Assembly (NCBI GenBank): GCA_012729695.1
Contig: JAAYCP010000027.1
Coordinates: 50,857-114,856, forward strand
Origin: Actinomycetales bacterium
Lineage (GTDB): Bacteria; Actinomycetota; Actinomycetes; Actinomycetales; Dermatophilaceae
DNA length: 64,000 nt
Direction of reading: 5' to 3'
Shown here in pieces: positions 9,066-17,493 of this stretch (positions within the stretch are counted from its first letter, which is position 1; each line of letters opens with the position of its first letter). Made by a program: the position numbers and the translations under genes. Under the pieces are notes generated by a model. That model saw only the letters and a program-made list of their open reading frames with translations. It was not told the origin of the DNA and did not search any database.

Positions 9066-9797
9066 ATGAGAGTCTCGATCAACTCCGACATGGGCGAGTC
9101 CGTGGGGATCCACTCGTTCGGACACGACGACGCCCTCCTCGGGCTCATCGACACCGCGAACGTCGCCTGCGGCTTCCATGCGGGCGACCCGAGCGGAATC
9201 GCGGAGACCGTCCGCAAGGCCGCTGCGGCCGGGGTGACCATCGGTGCCCACCCCGGACTGCCGGACCTCATCGGATTCGGCCGTCGGGAGATGAAGCTCC
9301 TGCCCGACGAGGTGCGGGACATCGTGCGCTACCAGGTCGGGGCCCTCGTCGGCTTCCTCGACGCCGAGGGGGTGCCGCTGGACCACATCAAGCCGCACGG
9401 CTCGCTCTACGGCATGGTCGCCCGCGACGAGGAGCTCATGGAGGCCGTCTGCGACGTCGCCGAGCAGTATGAGGTGGGCGTCTTCGGCATGACCGGCACC
9501 GCCCACGAGCGGGTCGCGTCGCGACGCGGCCTGCCGTTCACCTCGGAGTTCTACGTCGACCTGGGCTACCGCGCCGACGGCTCCCTCATCATCGCCCGGA
9601 GGCCCCAGGCCACTCCGGTCGAGATCGCCACCGAGCGCGCGAAGCGCGCCCTCACCGAAGGGGTCGCGATCGCCGACACCGGGGAGCGTCTCCCCATGAC
9701 GTTCACGAGCATCTGCGTCCACTCCGACACCCCCAACGCCACCGACGTTGCACGGGCCATCCGGGCGGTCGTCGACGAGCACCGGGAAGAGCCCTGA
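9066..9797 (+). CDS. pxpA: LamB/YcsF family protein (5-oxoprolinase subunit A-like)
   Basis: 243 aa. The family opens with INSDMGES and VACGFHAGDP, both present at the N-terminus, with GAHPGLPD and KPHGSLYG further on. In E. coli PxpA works with PxpB and PxpC in ATP-dependent cleavage of 5-oxoproline to glutamate. Here the three subunits are split by a biotin carrier and a biotin carboxylase, and all sit behind a Mo-hydroxylase. The natural lactam may therefore be something other than 5-oxoproline. ATG 9066 follows GGAGGAG at 9054-9060 and is preferred over GTG 9048. Confidence 0.9.
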   Translation: MRVSINSDMGESVGIHSFGHDDALLGLIDTANVACGFHAGDPSGIAETVRKAAAAGVTIGAHPGLPDLIGFGRREMKLLPDEVRDIVRYQVGALVGFLDAEGVPLDHIKPHGSLYGMVARDEELMEAVCDVAEQYEVGVFGMTGTAHERVASRRGLPFTSEFYVDLGYRADGSLIIARRPQATPVEIATERAKRALTEGVAIADTGERLPMTFTSICVHSDTPNATDVARAIRAVVDEHREEP

Positions 9798-9869
9798 GAA
9801 CCACCCAGCACCACCCCCGAAGCCACCCACCCGAGACAACGAACAGATAGTCGACGAGAGCGAGCCCTC

Positions 9870-10115
9870 ATGGCAGAGCACCAGGTCCAGTCCCCGCTGC
9901 CCGGCATCTTCTACCGCCGCCCGGCCCCCGACCAGCCGGCCTTCGTGGAGGAAGGCGACGCGGTGACGGCCGACCAGACGATCGGGCTGGTCGAGGTCAT
10001 GAAGCAGTTCTCCGAGGTCAAGGCGGGGGCCTCCGGCACTCTCGTGTCGTTCACCGCGGAGAACGAGGGGCTCCTCGGACCTGGGGACGTCATCGCCACG
10101 ATCGAGACGGACTGA
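9870..10115 (+). CDS. Short biotin carboxyl carrier protein
   Basis: 81 aa, a bare biotinyl domain without the N-terminal linker of AccB. The biotin site is Lys45 in VEVMKQF, where AccB usually has EAMKM. It ends at the typical final strand (DVIATIETD). It lies 72 bp after pxpA and 8 bp before the biotin carboxylase, so it should be the carrier for the carboxylase complex of this operon and not for acetyl-CoA carboxylase. Confidence 0.88.
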   Translation: MAEHQVQSPLPGIFYRRPAPDQPAFVEEGDAVTADQTIGLVEVMKQFSEVKAGASGTLVSFTAENEGLLGPGDVIATIETD

Positions 10116-10123
10116 CGAATCCC

Positions 10124-11485
10124 ATGCGTCGGCTCCTCATCGCGAACCGCGGCGAGATCGCGACCCGGATCATCCGGGCCGCCCGCGAGTTCGGGATCGA
10201 GTCCGTGGCCGTCTGCAGTGAGGCCGACGTCGGCGCCCTGCACGTGCGCATGGCCGACGCGCATGTCGTGGTGGGGCCGGCGCCCGCCGCGAAGAGCTAC
10301 CTCAACACCGAGGCGTTGCTCGCTGCGGCAGCGCAGGTCGAAGCCGACGCTGTCCACCCCGGCTACGGGTTCCTCGCCGAGAACGCCCGGTTCGCCCAGG
10401 CCGTCATCGACGCGGGACTGACCTGGGTCGGGCCGACTCCGGACGCCATCAGTCTCATGGGCGACAAGCTCGGGGCCCGGGCCACCGCTCAGGCGGCGGG
10501 GGTGCGGACGGTCCCCGGCACCGTCGACCCGCTCCCCGACGCGGCCGCTGCCGTCGAGGCAGCCAAGGACATCGGCTTCCCGGTCGCGCTCAAGGCGTCT
10601 GCGGGTGGCGGCGGTCGAGGCATCCGGGTCGTCACGACGCCGGAGGAGCTCGCTGCCCAGTACCCGGTCGCGCAGGCCGAGGCGCAGGCTGCCTTCGGTG
10701 ACGGAACGGTCTACCTCGAGCGGCTCGTCGAGCCGGCCCAGCACATCGAGGTGCAGGTCTTCGGCGACGGCGAGTCGGTCATCCACCTCGGTGAGCGAGC
10801 CTGCTCAATGCAGCGTCGGCGGCAGAAGGTCATCGAGGAGGCACCCGCACCCGGGCTTCCCGATCAGGTCCGAGCAGCCATGTGCGAGGCGGCGGTCGCG
10901 CTCGCCCAGCAGGTCCACTACCGGGGCGCCGGGACCGTCGAGTTCCTCTACGACCCGCAGTCCCAGGAGTTCTTCTTCCTGGAGATGAACACCCGGATCC
11001 AGGTCGAGCACCCGGTGACCGAGATGGTCTACGGCGTCGACCTCGTCCGTGAGCAGCTCCAGGTGGCCCGGGGCGAGCCGTTGTCGATCAGCCAGGAGGA
11101 GGTCGACCCGCGCGGGCACGCCATCGAGGTGCGTCTCACGGCCGAGAACCCTGCGTTCAACTTCCTGCCCAGCCCCGGAGTCCTCACCCGTTTCCGGATG
11201 CCCGGTGGACCGTTCGTGCGCGTCGACAGCGGCTTCGAGGAGGGCTCCCAGATCAGCCCGTACTACGACTCGTTGGTGGCCAAGATCATCACCTGGGGCC
11301 GCAACCGCGACATCGCCCGCACCCGGATGATCCGAGCCCTCGAGGAGGCCGACATAGGCGGGATCGAGACCACGGCGCAGTTCCTCCGCGACCTCGTCGA
11401 CGTCCCCGAGTTCCGCTCCGGCGAGTACCACACGATGTTCCTCGAGCAGTACCTCGCCAGACCCGAGTCAGCAACCGCCCAGTGA
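10124..11485 (+). CDS. accC: Biotin carboxylase subunit (AccC-like)
   Basis: 453 aa, the normal AccC length. It carboxylates biotin on the carrier protein using ATP and bicarbonate. Visible: ANRGEIATRIIRAARE at the N-terminus, the ATP-grasp glycine loop ASAGGGGRGIR (about residue 157), and the active-site EMNTRIQVEHPVTE (about 286-299). No acyl-CoA carboxyltransferase gene is nearby. The next genes, pxpB and pxpC, are homologous to the two halves of the carboxyltransferase domain of urea carboxylase, so this protein is better seen as the BC part of a split amide/lactam carboxylase. The symbol reflects homology only. Confidence 0.88.
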   Translation: MRRLLIANRGEIATRIIRAAREFGIESVAVCSEADVGALHVRMADAHVVVGPAPAAKSYLNTEALLAAAAQVEADAVHPGYGFLAENARFAQAVIDAGLTWVGPTPDAISLMGDKLGARATAQAAGVRTVPGTVDPLPDAAAAVEAAKDIGFPVALKASAGGGGRGIRVVTTPEELAAQYPVAQAEAQAAFGDGTVYLERLVEPAQHIEVQVFGDGESVIHLGERACSMQRRRQKVIEEAPAPGLPDQVRAAMCEAAVALAQQVHYRGAGTVEFLYDPQSQEFFFLEMNTRIQVEHPVTEMVYGVDLVREQLQVARGEPLSISQEEVDPRGHAIEVRLTAENPAFNFLPSPGVLTRFRMPGGPFVRVDSGFEEGSQISPYYDSLVAKIITWGRNRDIARTRMIRALEEADIGGIETTAQFLRDLVDVPEFRSGEYHTMFLEQYLARPESATAQ

Positions 11486-11499
11486 GTCAAGGAGGCACC

Positions 11500-12387
11500 G
11501 TGACGACCCAGTCCAGTCGGTACACCTGGGGTGCCGATGAGCACCTCGTCGTGCAGATCTCGGAGGAGATGAGCCTGCCGGCGAACTTCACCGCGATGGC
11601 GATGAGTCGAGGGATCGAGGAGCGGGGGCTGACCGGGGTCACCGACATCTGCCCGTCCAACGCCTCCCTCCTCGTCCGCTTCGACCCCGACCTCATCGCC
11701 CCGCAGGCCCTCGAGGAGGCGGTGCGCGAGGTGGAGGCAGAGGTGGCGCACGACCCGCACCTGAGCCTGGAGACCCGGATCGTCGAGATCCCGGTCTGGT
11801 ACAACGACCCCTACACCAACGAGACCGGGGCCAGGTTCCGCGACCGCCACCAGCGTCCAGAGGGCAACGACCTCGACTTCGCCGCGATCGAGAACGGGCT
11901 GGATTCCGCCGAGGCCTTCATCGAGGCCCACTCGTCCGCTCCCTGGATCACGTCAATGGTCGGGTTCGTCGCAGGCCTGCCCTTCCTGTTCCAGATGGTC
12001 GACCGCGACCGCCAGCTCGAGGTCCCGAAGTACCTTCGCCCGCGCACCGACACCCCGGAACGGACCATCGGACACGGGGGTTGCTTCTCCTGCATCTACT
12101 CGGTGCGCGGTGCGGGCGGCTACCAGATGTTCGGTATCACGCCGGTCCCGATCTTCGACCCCAAGCAGCGGCTGGCCGACTTCAGCGAGTTCATGGTCTT
12201 CTTCCGGCCCGGTGACATCGTGAAGTTCCGGGCCATCGACGAGGCGGAGTACTCCAGCATCCGGAGCGAGGTCGAGGCCGGCACCTTCCGTGGCCGGTAT
12301 GCGCCGGTGGACTTCGTCCTCCAGGACTTCCTCGACGATCCCGATACGTACAACTCGCGTCTGCTGGAGGTGCTCGATGCCCATTGA
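11500..12387 (+). CDS. pxpB: 5-oxoprolinase subunit B-like (KipI / allophanate hydrolase subunit 1 family)
   Basis: 295 aa. The central SMVGFVAGLPFLFQM and the GGCFSCIYSVRGAGGYQMFG region are typical of the family, with FRPGDIVKFRAI near the end. The protein forms a complex with PxpC; the pair matches the carboxyltransferase domain of urea carboxylase. GTG 11500 is set by the Shine-Dalgarno AAGGAGG at 11489-11495. It is longer than E. coli PxpB (about 220 aa), with extra sequence in the N-terminal half. The stop overlaps the start of pxpC by 11 bp. Confidence 0.88.
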   Translation: MTTQSSRYTWGADEHLVVQISEEMSLPANFTAMAMSRGIEERGLTGVTDICPSNASLLVRFDPDLIAPQALEEAVREVEAEVAHDPHLSLETRIVEIPVWYNDPYTNETGARFRDRHQRPEGNDLDFAAIENGLDSAEAFIEAHSSAPWITSMVGFVAGLPFLFQMVDRDRQLEVPKYLRPRTDTPERTIGHGGCFSCIYSVRGAGGYQMFGITPVPIFDPKQRLADFSEFMVFFRPGDIVKFRAIDEAEYSSIRSEVEAGTFRGRYAPVDFVLQDFLDDPDTYNSRLLEVLDAH

Positions 12388-13342
12388 GATCATCGAGCCG
12401 GGGCTCGGTAGCACCATTCAGGACCTCGGCCGGCCCGGCTACTACCGCTACGGCATCCCGCCGGGCGGCGCCGTCGACCTGTACTCCGCCCGCGCCGCCA
12501 ACCTCCTCGTGGGCAACGACGAGGGGGCTGCCCTCATCGAGTCCCCGTACCTCGGCCCGAAGCTTCGCGCGACCGAGGACACCGTCATCGCGGTCACCGG
12601 TGCCCAGATGGAGCTCCAGGTCAACGGAGCCGGTGCACCGTCCTGGGAGGCAGTGCCGCTCAGCGCAGGGGACGTCGTCTCCTTCGGCTTCCTCACCGCC
12701 GGTGCCCGGATCTACATCGCGGTGGCCGGGGGCATCGACGTCCCCGAGGTCCTCGGCAGTCGCTCGACGTATGCGATCGGCAGCTTCGGCGGCTTCGAGG
12801 GCCGGGCCCTGCTGGCAGGCGACGTGCTGCCGACCGGCTCGGGCGGCGCCCGGCCGGGCCGATCCGTGCCGGAGGACCTGCGCCCGTCCTTCTCACGGAG
12901 TATCGAGGTCCGTGTCGTCATGGGCCTGTACGACTACCGGCTCTCGGAGGCCGGACTGCGGGCCTTCCTCGACGAGGAGTGGACGTTGAGTCCGGTGGCC
13001 GACCGGATGGGCTTCCGCTACAGCGGGCCCACGCTGGAGTGGATCGAACGGGAGCAGCCCTTCGGAGCCGGGTCGGACCCTTCCAACATCGTCGACGCCG
13101 GCTACCCGGTCGGCTCGATCCAGGTCCCCGGTGGCCTGGAGCCGATCATCCTGCACCGCGACGCCGTCTCCGGTGGTGGGTATGCGATGGTCGCCACCGT
13201 CATCAGCGCCGACATGGATCTCGTCGGGCAGTCCTCCCCCGGCGCGCGGACCCGCTTCCGGGCGGTCTCCCTCGATGACGCCCTGGCCGCACGGAGGGAG
13301 CGGGACGACCTGGTCGACGCGCTACGCGCTGCGCTCAGCTGA
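12377..13342 (+). CDS. pxpC: 5-oxoprolinase subunit C-like (KipA / biotin-dependent carboxyltransferase family)
   Basis: 321 aa. It begins with IIEPGLGSTIQDLGRPGYYRYG and PGGAVD, the family signature, and has VPGGLEPIILHRDAVSGGGY toward the C-terminus. The fold is the second half of the urea-carboxylase-type carboxyltransferase. With PxpB, the biotin carrier and biotin carboxylase it makes a full set for biotin-dependent amide carboxylation. ATG 12377 overlaps pxpB by 11 bp, implying coupled translation. Last gene of the plus-strand operon; a terminator follows. Confidence 0.89.
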   Translation: MPIEIIEPGLGSTIQDLGRPGYYRYGIPPGGAVDLYSARAANLLVGNDEGAALIESPYLGPKLRATEDTVIAVTGAQMELQVNGAGAPSWEAVPLSAGDVVSFGFLTAGARIYIAVAGGIDVPEVLGSRSTYAIGSFGGFEGRALLAGDVLPTGSGGARPGRSVPEDLRPSFSRSIEVRVVMGLYDYRLSEAGLRAFLDEEWTLSPVADRMGFRYSGPTLEWIEREQPFGAGSDPSNIVDAGYPVGSIQVPGGLEPIILHRDAVSGGGYAMVATVISADMDLVGQSSPGARTRFRAVSLDDALAARRERDDLVDALRAALS

Positions 13343-13380
13343 GCGCACCACGATCTGCGGATGGGGCGTGGCAGCCCCCT

Positions 13381-13401
13381 GCGACAGGAACGTCCTGTCG
13401 C
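13381..13401. terminator. Bidirectional hairpin between convergent pxpC and ureohydrolase genes
   Basis: A perfect 9-bp stem (gcgacagga / tcctgtcgc) has a 3-nt loop. It sits between two convergent stops (13342 and 13418), the expected place for a shared terminator. Confidence 0.75.
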
Positions 13402-13417
13402 GCCCCGGCCCGCCTGA

Positions 13418-14452
13418 TCAGCGGCCGTCGAGCAGGGGCCGGCTCGGGTCCCAGGTCGTCCCGTCCCGCTGATCCTGACGCCGTCGGGCGATGGCCGAAA
13501 GAGCCTCGAGCGCAACGCGGTTCGCGAGCGCGGCGGTGATGTCGGCGTGGTCGTATGGCGGACTGACCTCGACGATGTCGATCCCGACCACGGGCAGCTC
13601 GAGGCAGATGCGGCGCACCGAGTCGAGGAGCTGACGGGCGGTGAGACCCCCGGGCTCGGGTGTGCCCGTCCCGGGTGCGTGGCCGGGGTCGCACACGTCG
13701 ATGTCGACCGAGAGGAAGACGCCCTCGCACTCGTCGGTGGCGATGTCGAAGGCCTCGCTGAGGCAGTCCGCCAGCCCGCGGTGGACGATCTCGGTCATCT
13801 CGTACGACCGCATCCGCTGCTGGGCCATCCAGTCGAGGGTCTCCGGTCCCGGCCAGTAGCCGCGTAGCCCTACCTGGAGGAAGCGGTCTCCACGCAGCGC
13901 GCCCGACTCGATGAGGCGCCGCATCGGCTGACCGTGGCCCCAGAGGGAGCCGAACTCGATGTCGCCGGTGTCGGCGTGGGCGTCGAAGTGGATCATCGAG
14001 ACCCGACCGTGGCCGAGAACGTTCGCGACACCCTTGGCATCCGGGTAGGCGATGGAGTGGTCGCCACCGAGGACGAGCGGAATCGCTCCCGAGCGGGTGA
14101 TCGTCTCCACCGCCGACTCGATCCGACCCAGGGTCGTCTCGATATCGCCCGGCGGCAGCTCGACGTCACCCGCGTCGACGACCTTGAGATCCTTCAGACC
14201 GTCGGTGCGCAGGGCGAGCGACGGGCGCGATCCGTCGTGGGCCAGGTAGTCCGTTCCCCGGATCGCCATGGGTCCGAACCGCGTGCCTGGCCGGTGTGAG
14301 GTGCCCCCGTCGAAAGGTGCGCCGAGGATGACGACGTCGGCCCCCGCATACGACTCCGGCTCGCCGAGGTCGCAGGCCGGCACCCCGAGGAAGGTGAAGT
14401 CGGGGCCGAACTGCTGGCCGTAGCGGCCAGGGAACGCGGCGGTGCCGCTCAC
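13418..14452 (-). CDS. speB: Ureohydrolase, probable agmatinase
   Basis: 344 aa. Manganese ureohydrolase that would release urea from agmatine (giving putrescine) or a related guanidine compound. Metal ligands are in GGDHSIAYP, HFDAHAD and SVDIDVCDPGHAPGTGTPEPGG, in the usual order. GTPEPGG favours agmatinase or guanidinobutyrase over arginase. GTG 14452 overlaps the preceding stop (GTGA) and follows GGAGGAG, so it is co-translated with the saccharopine-dehydrogenase-like gene. It is the last gene of a minus-strand set that includes PotABCD. Guanidinobutyrase is the main alternative. Confidence 0.85.
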   Translation of the reverse strand: MSGTAAFPGRYGQQFGPDFTFLGVPACDLGEPESYAGADVVILGAPFDGGTSHRPGTRFGPMAIRGTDYLAHDGSRPSLALRTDGLKDLKVVDAGDVELPPGDIETTLGRIESAVETITRSGAIPLVLGGDHSIAYPDAKGVANVLGHGRVSMIHFDAHADTGDIEFGSLWGHGQPMRRLIESGALRGDRFLQVGLRGYWPGPETLDWMAQQRMRSYEMTEIVHRGLADCLSEAFDIATDECEGVFLSVDIDVCDPGHAPGTGTPEPGGLTARQLLDSVRRICLELPVVGIDIVEVSPPYDHADITAALANRVALEALSAIARRRQDQRDGTTWDPSRPLLDGR

Positions 14453-15714
14453 CGCTCCTCCATCCCCCAGGGCGAGCCGTAGCCCTCGGGCTTGGGCGCC
14501 TTGAGCAGCTCGAGGAACGGCACGGGGTCGAACGCCTCGGGCCCGAGGATCCCCGCGCCCTGCCAGGTGCCGTTCGCCAGGAGCTCGAGGGCGATGACGG
14601 GGTTGATGGCCGTCTGCCACACGACGCACTGCGCACCGTAGTCCCGCATCGTGTCGGCGTTGTCGCTCACGTGGTAGAGGTACACAGCCCGGGGCTGACC
14701 ATCCTTGCCGGTGCCGGTGACATAGACGCCCGCGCAGGTCTTGCCCTCCATCCGGGGACCGATGGTGGCCGGGTCCGGCAGCACGGCGGCCACGACGTCG
14801 CGCGGACTGACCGACACGCCCTTGACCTCGACCGGGTCCGTCCGGTCCAGGCCGAGCGCGTGCAGGGTCTTGAGCATGCCGATCATCTCGGCGCCGAGGC
14901 CGTACTTGAAGGTGACCCGGTCGGCGTCGATCCAGCGCGGCATGAGGAGCACCTCCTCGTGCTCGACGTGCACGCACTCGACCGGGCCGATCCCCTCGGG
15001 GAAGTCGAAGACCTCCGACTCACTGAACGGAGGAAGCGTGAACCACCCCTGGTCCTCCTCGAACTCCCTGGCCCGCTCCCAGACCACGGGAGGGTTGAGG
15101 CACTCCTCGATGATGGTCCACATCGAGAAGCCTGGCGCGAACACCTCGTTGCCATCCTCGTCGCGGACGACGAGGTTGGCGCCGTCACGGACACCGAGCT
15201 CGTCGATGTGCGAGAACACGTGGTCCGCGGCGTACCGGGCGAACACGTCGGACAGACCCGGCTCGACGCCGATCCCGAGGAGGGCCAGTCGGCCGGCCTC
15301 CTCCCATGCCTGCTCCTGAGCGAACTGCTCGTCGCCGAGCTTGACGCCGACCTTGGCGTAGGGCTCGCTCGGGTGCGGTCGTGACAGGCTCATGGCCATG
15401 TCGAGGTAGTCGGCACCGGCAGCGAAGGCACCGTTGAAGATCGGCATGACGAAGCGCGGATCCACGGCGTTGAACACGTGGGTGGCCCGGTGCTCCCGGG
15501 CGAGTGCCGCGACGGCGGCCTCGTCGCTCGCGTCCACCTGCGCGGCCACGAACCGGCCCTCGCCGGCCCGCCGGGCCTGGGCCGCCTCGACGGTGGCCTG
15601 GGCCCGTCCCAGGTCGTAGTCGGCCACCACCCAGGCCTCGAAGAAGTCCCGCTCCACGGCGATCTTCACGGCCGCGTCGCCGACCCCGCCGGCACCGATC
15701 ATCAGTACGCGCAT
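14449..15714 (-). CDS. Saccharopine dehydrogenase family protein (carboxynorspermidine-synthase-like)
   Basis: 421 aa. The N-terminal Rossmann motif VLMIGAGGVGDAAVK is followed by a catalytic domain with GVEPGLSDVFARYA and the C-terminal run LPDPATIGP, CAGVYVTG. Its layout resembles carboxynorspermidine/carboxyspermidine dehydrogenases more than lysine-pathway saccharopine reductases. It sits in a polyamine transport and ureohydrolase operon, so an amine or polyamine substrate is likely. The stop overlaps the ureohydrolase start; its own ATG lies 4 bp after the stop of potC. The exact reaction is unknown. Confidence 0.78.
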   Translation of the reverse strand: MRVLMIGAGGVGDAAVKIAVERDFFEAWVVADYDLGRAQATVEAAQARRAGEGRFVAAQVDASDEAAVAALAREHRATHVFNAVDPRFVMPIFNGAFAAGADYLDMAMSLSRPHPSEPYAKVGVKLGDEQFAQEQAWEEAGRLALLGIGVEPGLSDVFARYAADHVFSHIDELGVRDGANLVVRDEDGNEVFAPGFSMWTIIEECLNPPVVWERAREFEEDQGWFTLPPFSESEVFDFPEGIGPVECVHVEHEEVLLMPRWIDADRVTFKYGLGAEMIGMLKTLHALGLDRTDPVEVKGVSVSPRDVVAAVLPDPATIGPRMEGKTCAGVYVTGTGKDGQPRAVYLYHVSDNADTMRDYGAQCVVWQTAINPVIALELLANGTWQGAGILGPEAFDPVPFLELLKAPKPEGYGSPWGMEER

Positions 15715-15718
15715 GGGC

Positions 15719-16510
15719 TCATGCCTGCCGTTCGCGCCTGGCGCTGAGGATCTGGCCGATGATGACGATGAACAGGGCGAGGAGGAACATCACCGTGCCG
15801 ACCACGAAGATCTCCACCGGGGTGCCGCGCTGCGCAGCGCCCCAGACGTACATCGGGAAGGTGATGGAGGACGGGCTCGCGTTGAAGTTGGTGATGATGT
15901 AGTCGTCGAAGGACAGCGAGAACGCGAGCAGAGCGCCCGCCGCGATCCCCGGCGCCGCGAGCGGCAGAGTCACCCGGAGGAACGTCTGCAGCGGTGTGGC
16001 ACCGAGGTCCGCCGCCGCTTCCTCGAGCCGGGGGTCGAGGGAGCTCACCCTTGCCTTGACCGCGACGACGACGAAGGACAGGCAGAACATGATGTGCGCG
16101 ATCGTGATGTTCATCGCGCCGGAGGGAATGCCGGCCATGACGAAGAGGGTGAGCAGGCTCGAACCCATGACGACCTCAGGGGTCGCCATCGGCATGAAGA
16201 TGAGCAGGTTCGTCGCCGAGCGGCCGCGGAACCGGTGCCGCCCGAGCGCGAAGGCGACCAGGGTGCCCAGGATGGTCGCGACGAGCGAGGCGGTGAACCC
16301 GATCCGCAGGCTCAGGCCCAGGGCCTCGCAGATCCCCGGGTTGCCGCACGGGTTCAGCCACGCGTCGATCGAGAACTCGTTCCACTCGTAGTTGTAGCGA
16401 CCACGGGGCTTGTTGAACGAGAAGATCGCGACGATGAGGTTGGGGATGAGCAGGTACCCGAGGACCACCAGCGCGGCGAAGAGGAGGAGATGCTTCCTGA
16501 TCCAGGCCAT
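15719..16510 (-). CDS. potC: Polyamine ABC transporter permease (PotC type)
   Basis: 263 aa with about six membrane helices. The EAA loop for contact with the ATPase is visible as EEAAADLGATPLQTFLRVTLPLAAPGI. PotC-type permeases pair with PotB to form the channel for spermidine or putrescine. ATG 16510 is preceded by GGTGGAGG about 10 nt upstream. A 65-bp gap separates it from potB and contains a 19-codon frame. Confidence 0.88.
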   Translation of the reverse strand: MAWIRKHLLLFAALVVLGYLLIPNLIVAIFSFNKPRGRYNYEWNEFSIDAWLNPCGNPGICEALGLSLRIGFTASLVATILGTLVAFALGRHRFRGRSATNLLIFMPMATPEVVMGSSLLTLFVMAGIPSGAMNITIAHIMFCLSFVVVAVKARVSSLDPRLEEAAADLGATPLQTFLRVTLPLAAPGIAAGALLAFSLSFDDYIITNFNASPSSITFPMYVWGAAQRGTPVEIFVVGTVMFLLALFIVIIGQILSARRERQA

Positions 16511-16512
16511 GG

Positions 16513-16572
16513 CTACCGAACCTCCACCGTAGCTCGCCGGACGGGGACGTTGATCAGCTGGGTCGTCGACAT
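16513..16572 (-). CDS. Possible 19-codon leader or remnant ORF between potB and potC
   Basis: ATG 16572 overlaps the end region of potB and reads 19 codons (MSTTQLINVPVRRATVEVR) to a TAG at 16513-16515, 2 bp before the potC start. It may be a translational coupler or simply chance; no homology is recognised. Confidence 0.25.
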   Translation of the reverse strand: MSTTQLINVPVRRATVEVR

Positions 16573-16575
16573 GGG

Positions 16576-17493
16576 CTACACCAGTTCCTCGGTTCCGGCT
16601 CGCCGCACGTAGATACCGACGAGGGTGACGATCATGACGAGGAGGATGAACGAGAGCGCTGCCGCCTTGGGGAAGTCGAGGACCCGCAGGAACAGGCTGT
16701 CGATGACCTGACCGATCATCACGGTCTGGGTGTTCCCGAGCAGCCGGCTGTTGATGTAGTCACCGGTCGCGGGGATGAACGTCAGGAGCGTGCCGGCCAC
16801 GACACCGGGCAGCGAGAGCGGGAAGATGACGTGCCGGAAGGTCTCCCAGCCCGACGCATACAGGTCCCGGGCCGCTTCCATGAGCCGGGGGTCCAGGCGT
16901 TCGAGTGCGGCGTAAAGCGGGAGGATCATGAACGGGAGGAAGTTGTAGGTCAGACCCGCCATGACGGCGAACTTGCTGTTGAGCAGCGTGCCGCCCTGCG
17001 TCAGCCCCATGATGTCCAGGAGGTTGATCAGTCCGGTCGTGTGCACGATGTCGGACACGACACCGCCGTCGCTGAGGATGATCCGCCAGGCGAGGGTGCG
17101 GATGAGGAAGCTCGTGAAGAACGGCGCGATGACGAGGATGAGCATGATGTTCTTCCACCGCCCCGCCTTCTGCGCCATGTAGTACGCGAGCGGGTACGCC
17201 AGGACCAGTCCCGCGATCGTCGCCGAGGCGGCATAGCCGAGGGAGCGGAGCAGGTGCGGCCAGTACTCCGAGAGCGCCTCGGGGTAGATCCCGACGTTCC
17301 CGGTGAGGACGTAGCCGTCATAGACGTTGCCCTCTTGCAGGGACTGCGAGCCCAGGGTGAACATCGGCGCCGCGTAGAACACCGCGAGCCACAGAAGTCC
17401 GGGCAGGAGCAGGGCGTAGGGAACCCAGTTGCGGCGCGTCGGCCGGGCTGCCGGGGCCGGGGTCCCGCCGACGGCGACCGCCATGTTAGCCAT
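16576..17493 (-). CDS. potB: Polyamine ABC transporter permease (PotB type)
   Basis: 305 aa with six predicted helices; the first is LLLPGLLWLAVFYAAP. The EAA loop reads MEAARDLYASGWETFRHVIFP. It is the partner of PotC. The frame is open upstream, but ATG 17493 has GAGGAG at the right distance and overlaps the potA stop by 8 bp, so this start is preferred. Substrate inferred from PotA/PotD and island context. Confidence 0.88.
   Translation of the reverse strand: MANMAVAVGGTPAPAARPTRRNWVPYALLLPGLLWLAVFYAAPMFTLGSQSLQEGNVYDGYVLTGNVGIYPEALSEYWPHLLRSLGYAASATIAGLVLAYPLAYYMAQKAGRWKNIMLILVIAPFFTSFLIRTLAWRIILSDGGVVSDIVHTTGLINLLDIMGLTQGGTLLNSKFAVMAGLTYNFLPFMILPLYAALERLDPRLMEAARDLYASGWETFRHVIFPLSLPGVVAGTLLTFIPATGDYINSRLLGNTQTVMIGQVIDSLFLRVLDFPKAAALSFILLVMIVTLVGIYVRRAGTEELV

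Noticed and set aside
10124-11485. Housekeeping acetyl-CoA carboxylase subunit
   Set aside because: No acyl-CoA carboxyltransferase is nearby and the gene lies inside a pxp operon with its own small carrier protein, so a dedicated role is more likely.
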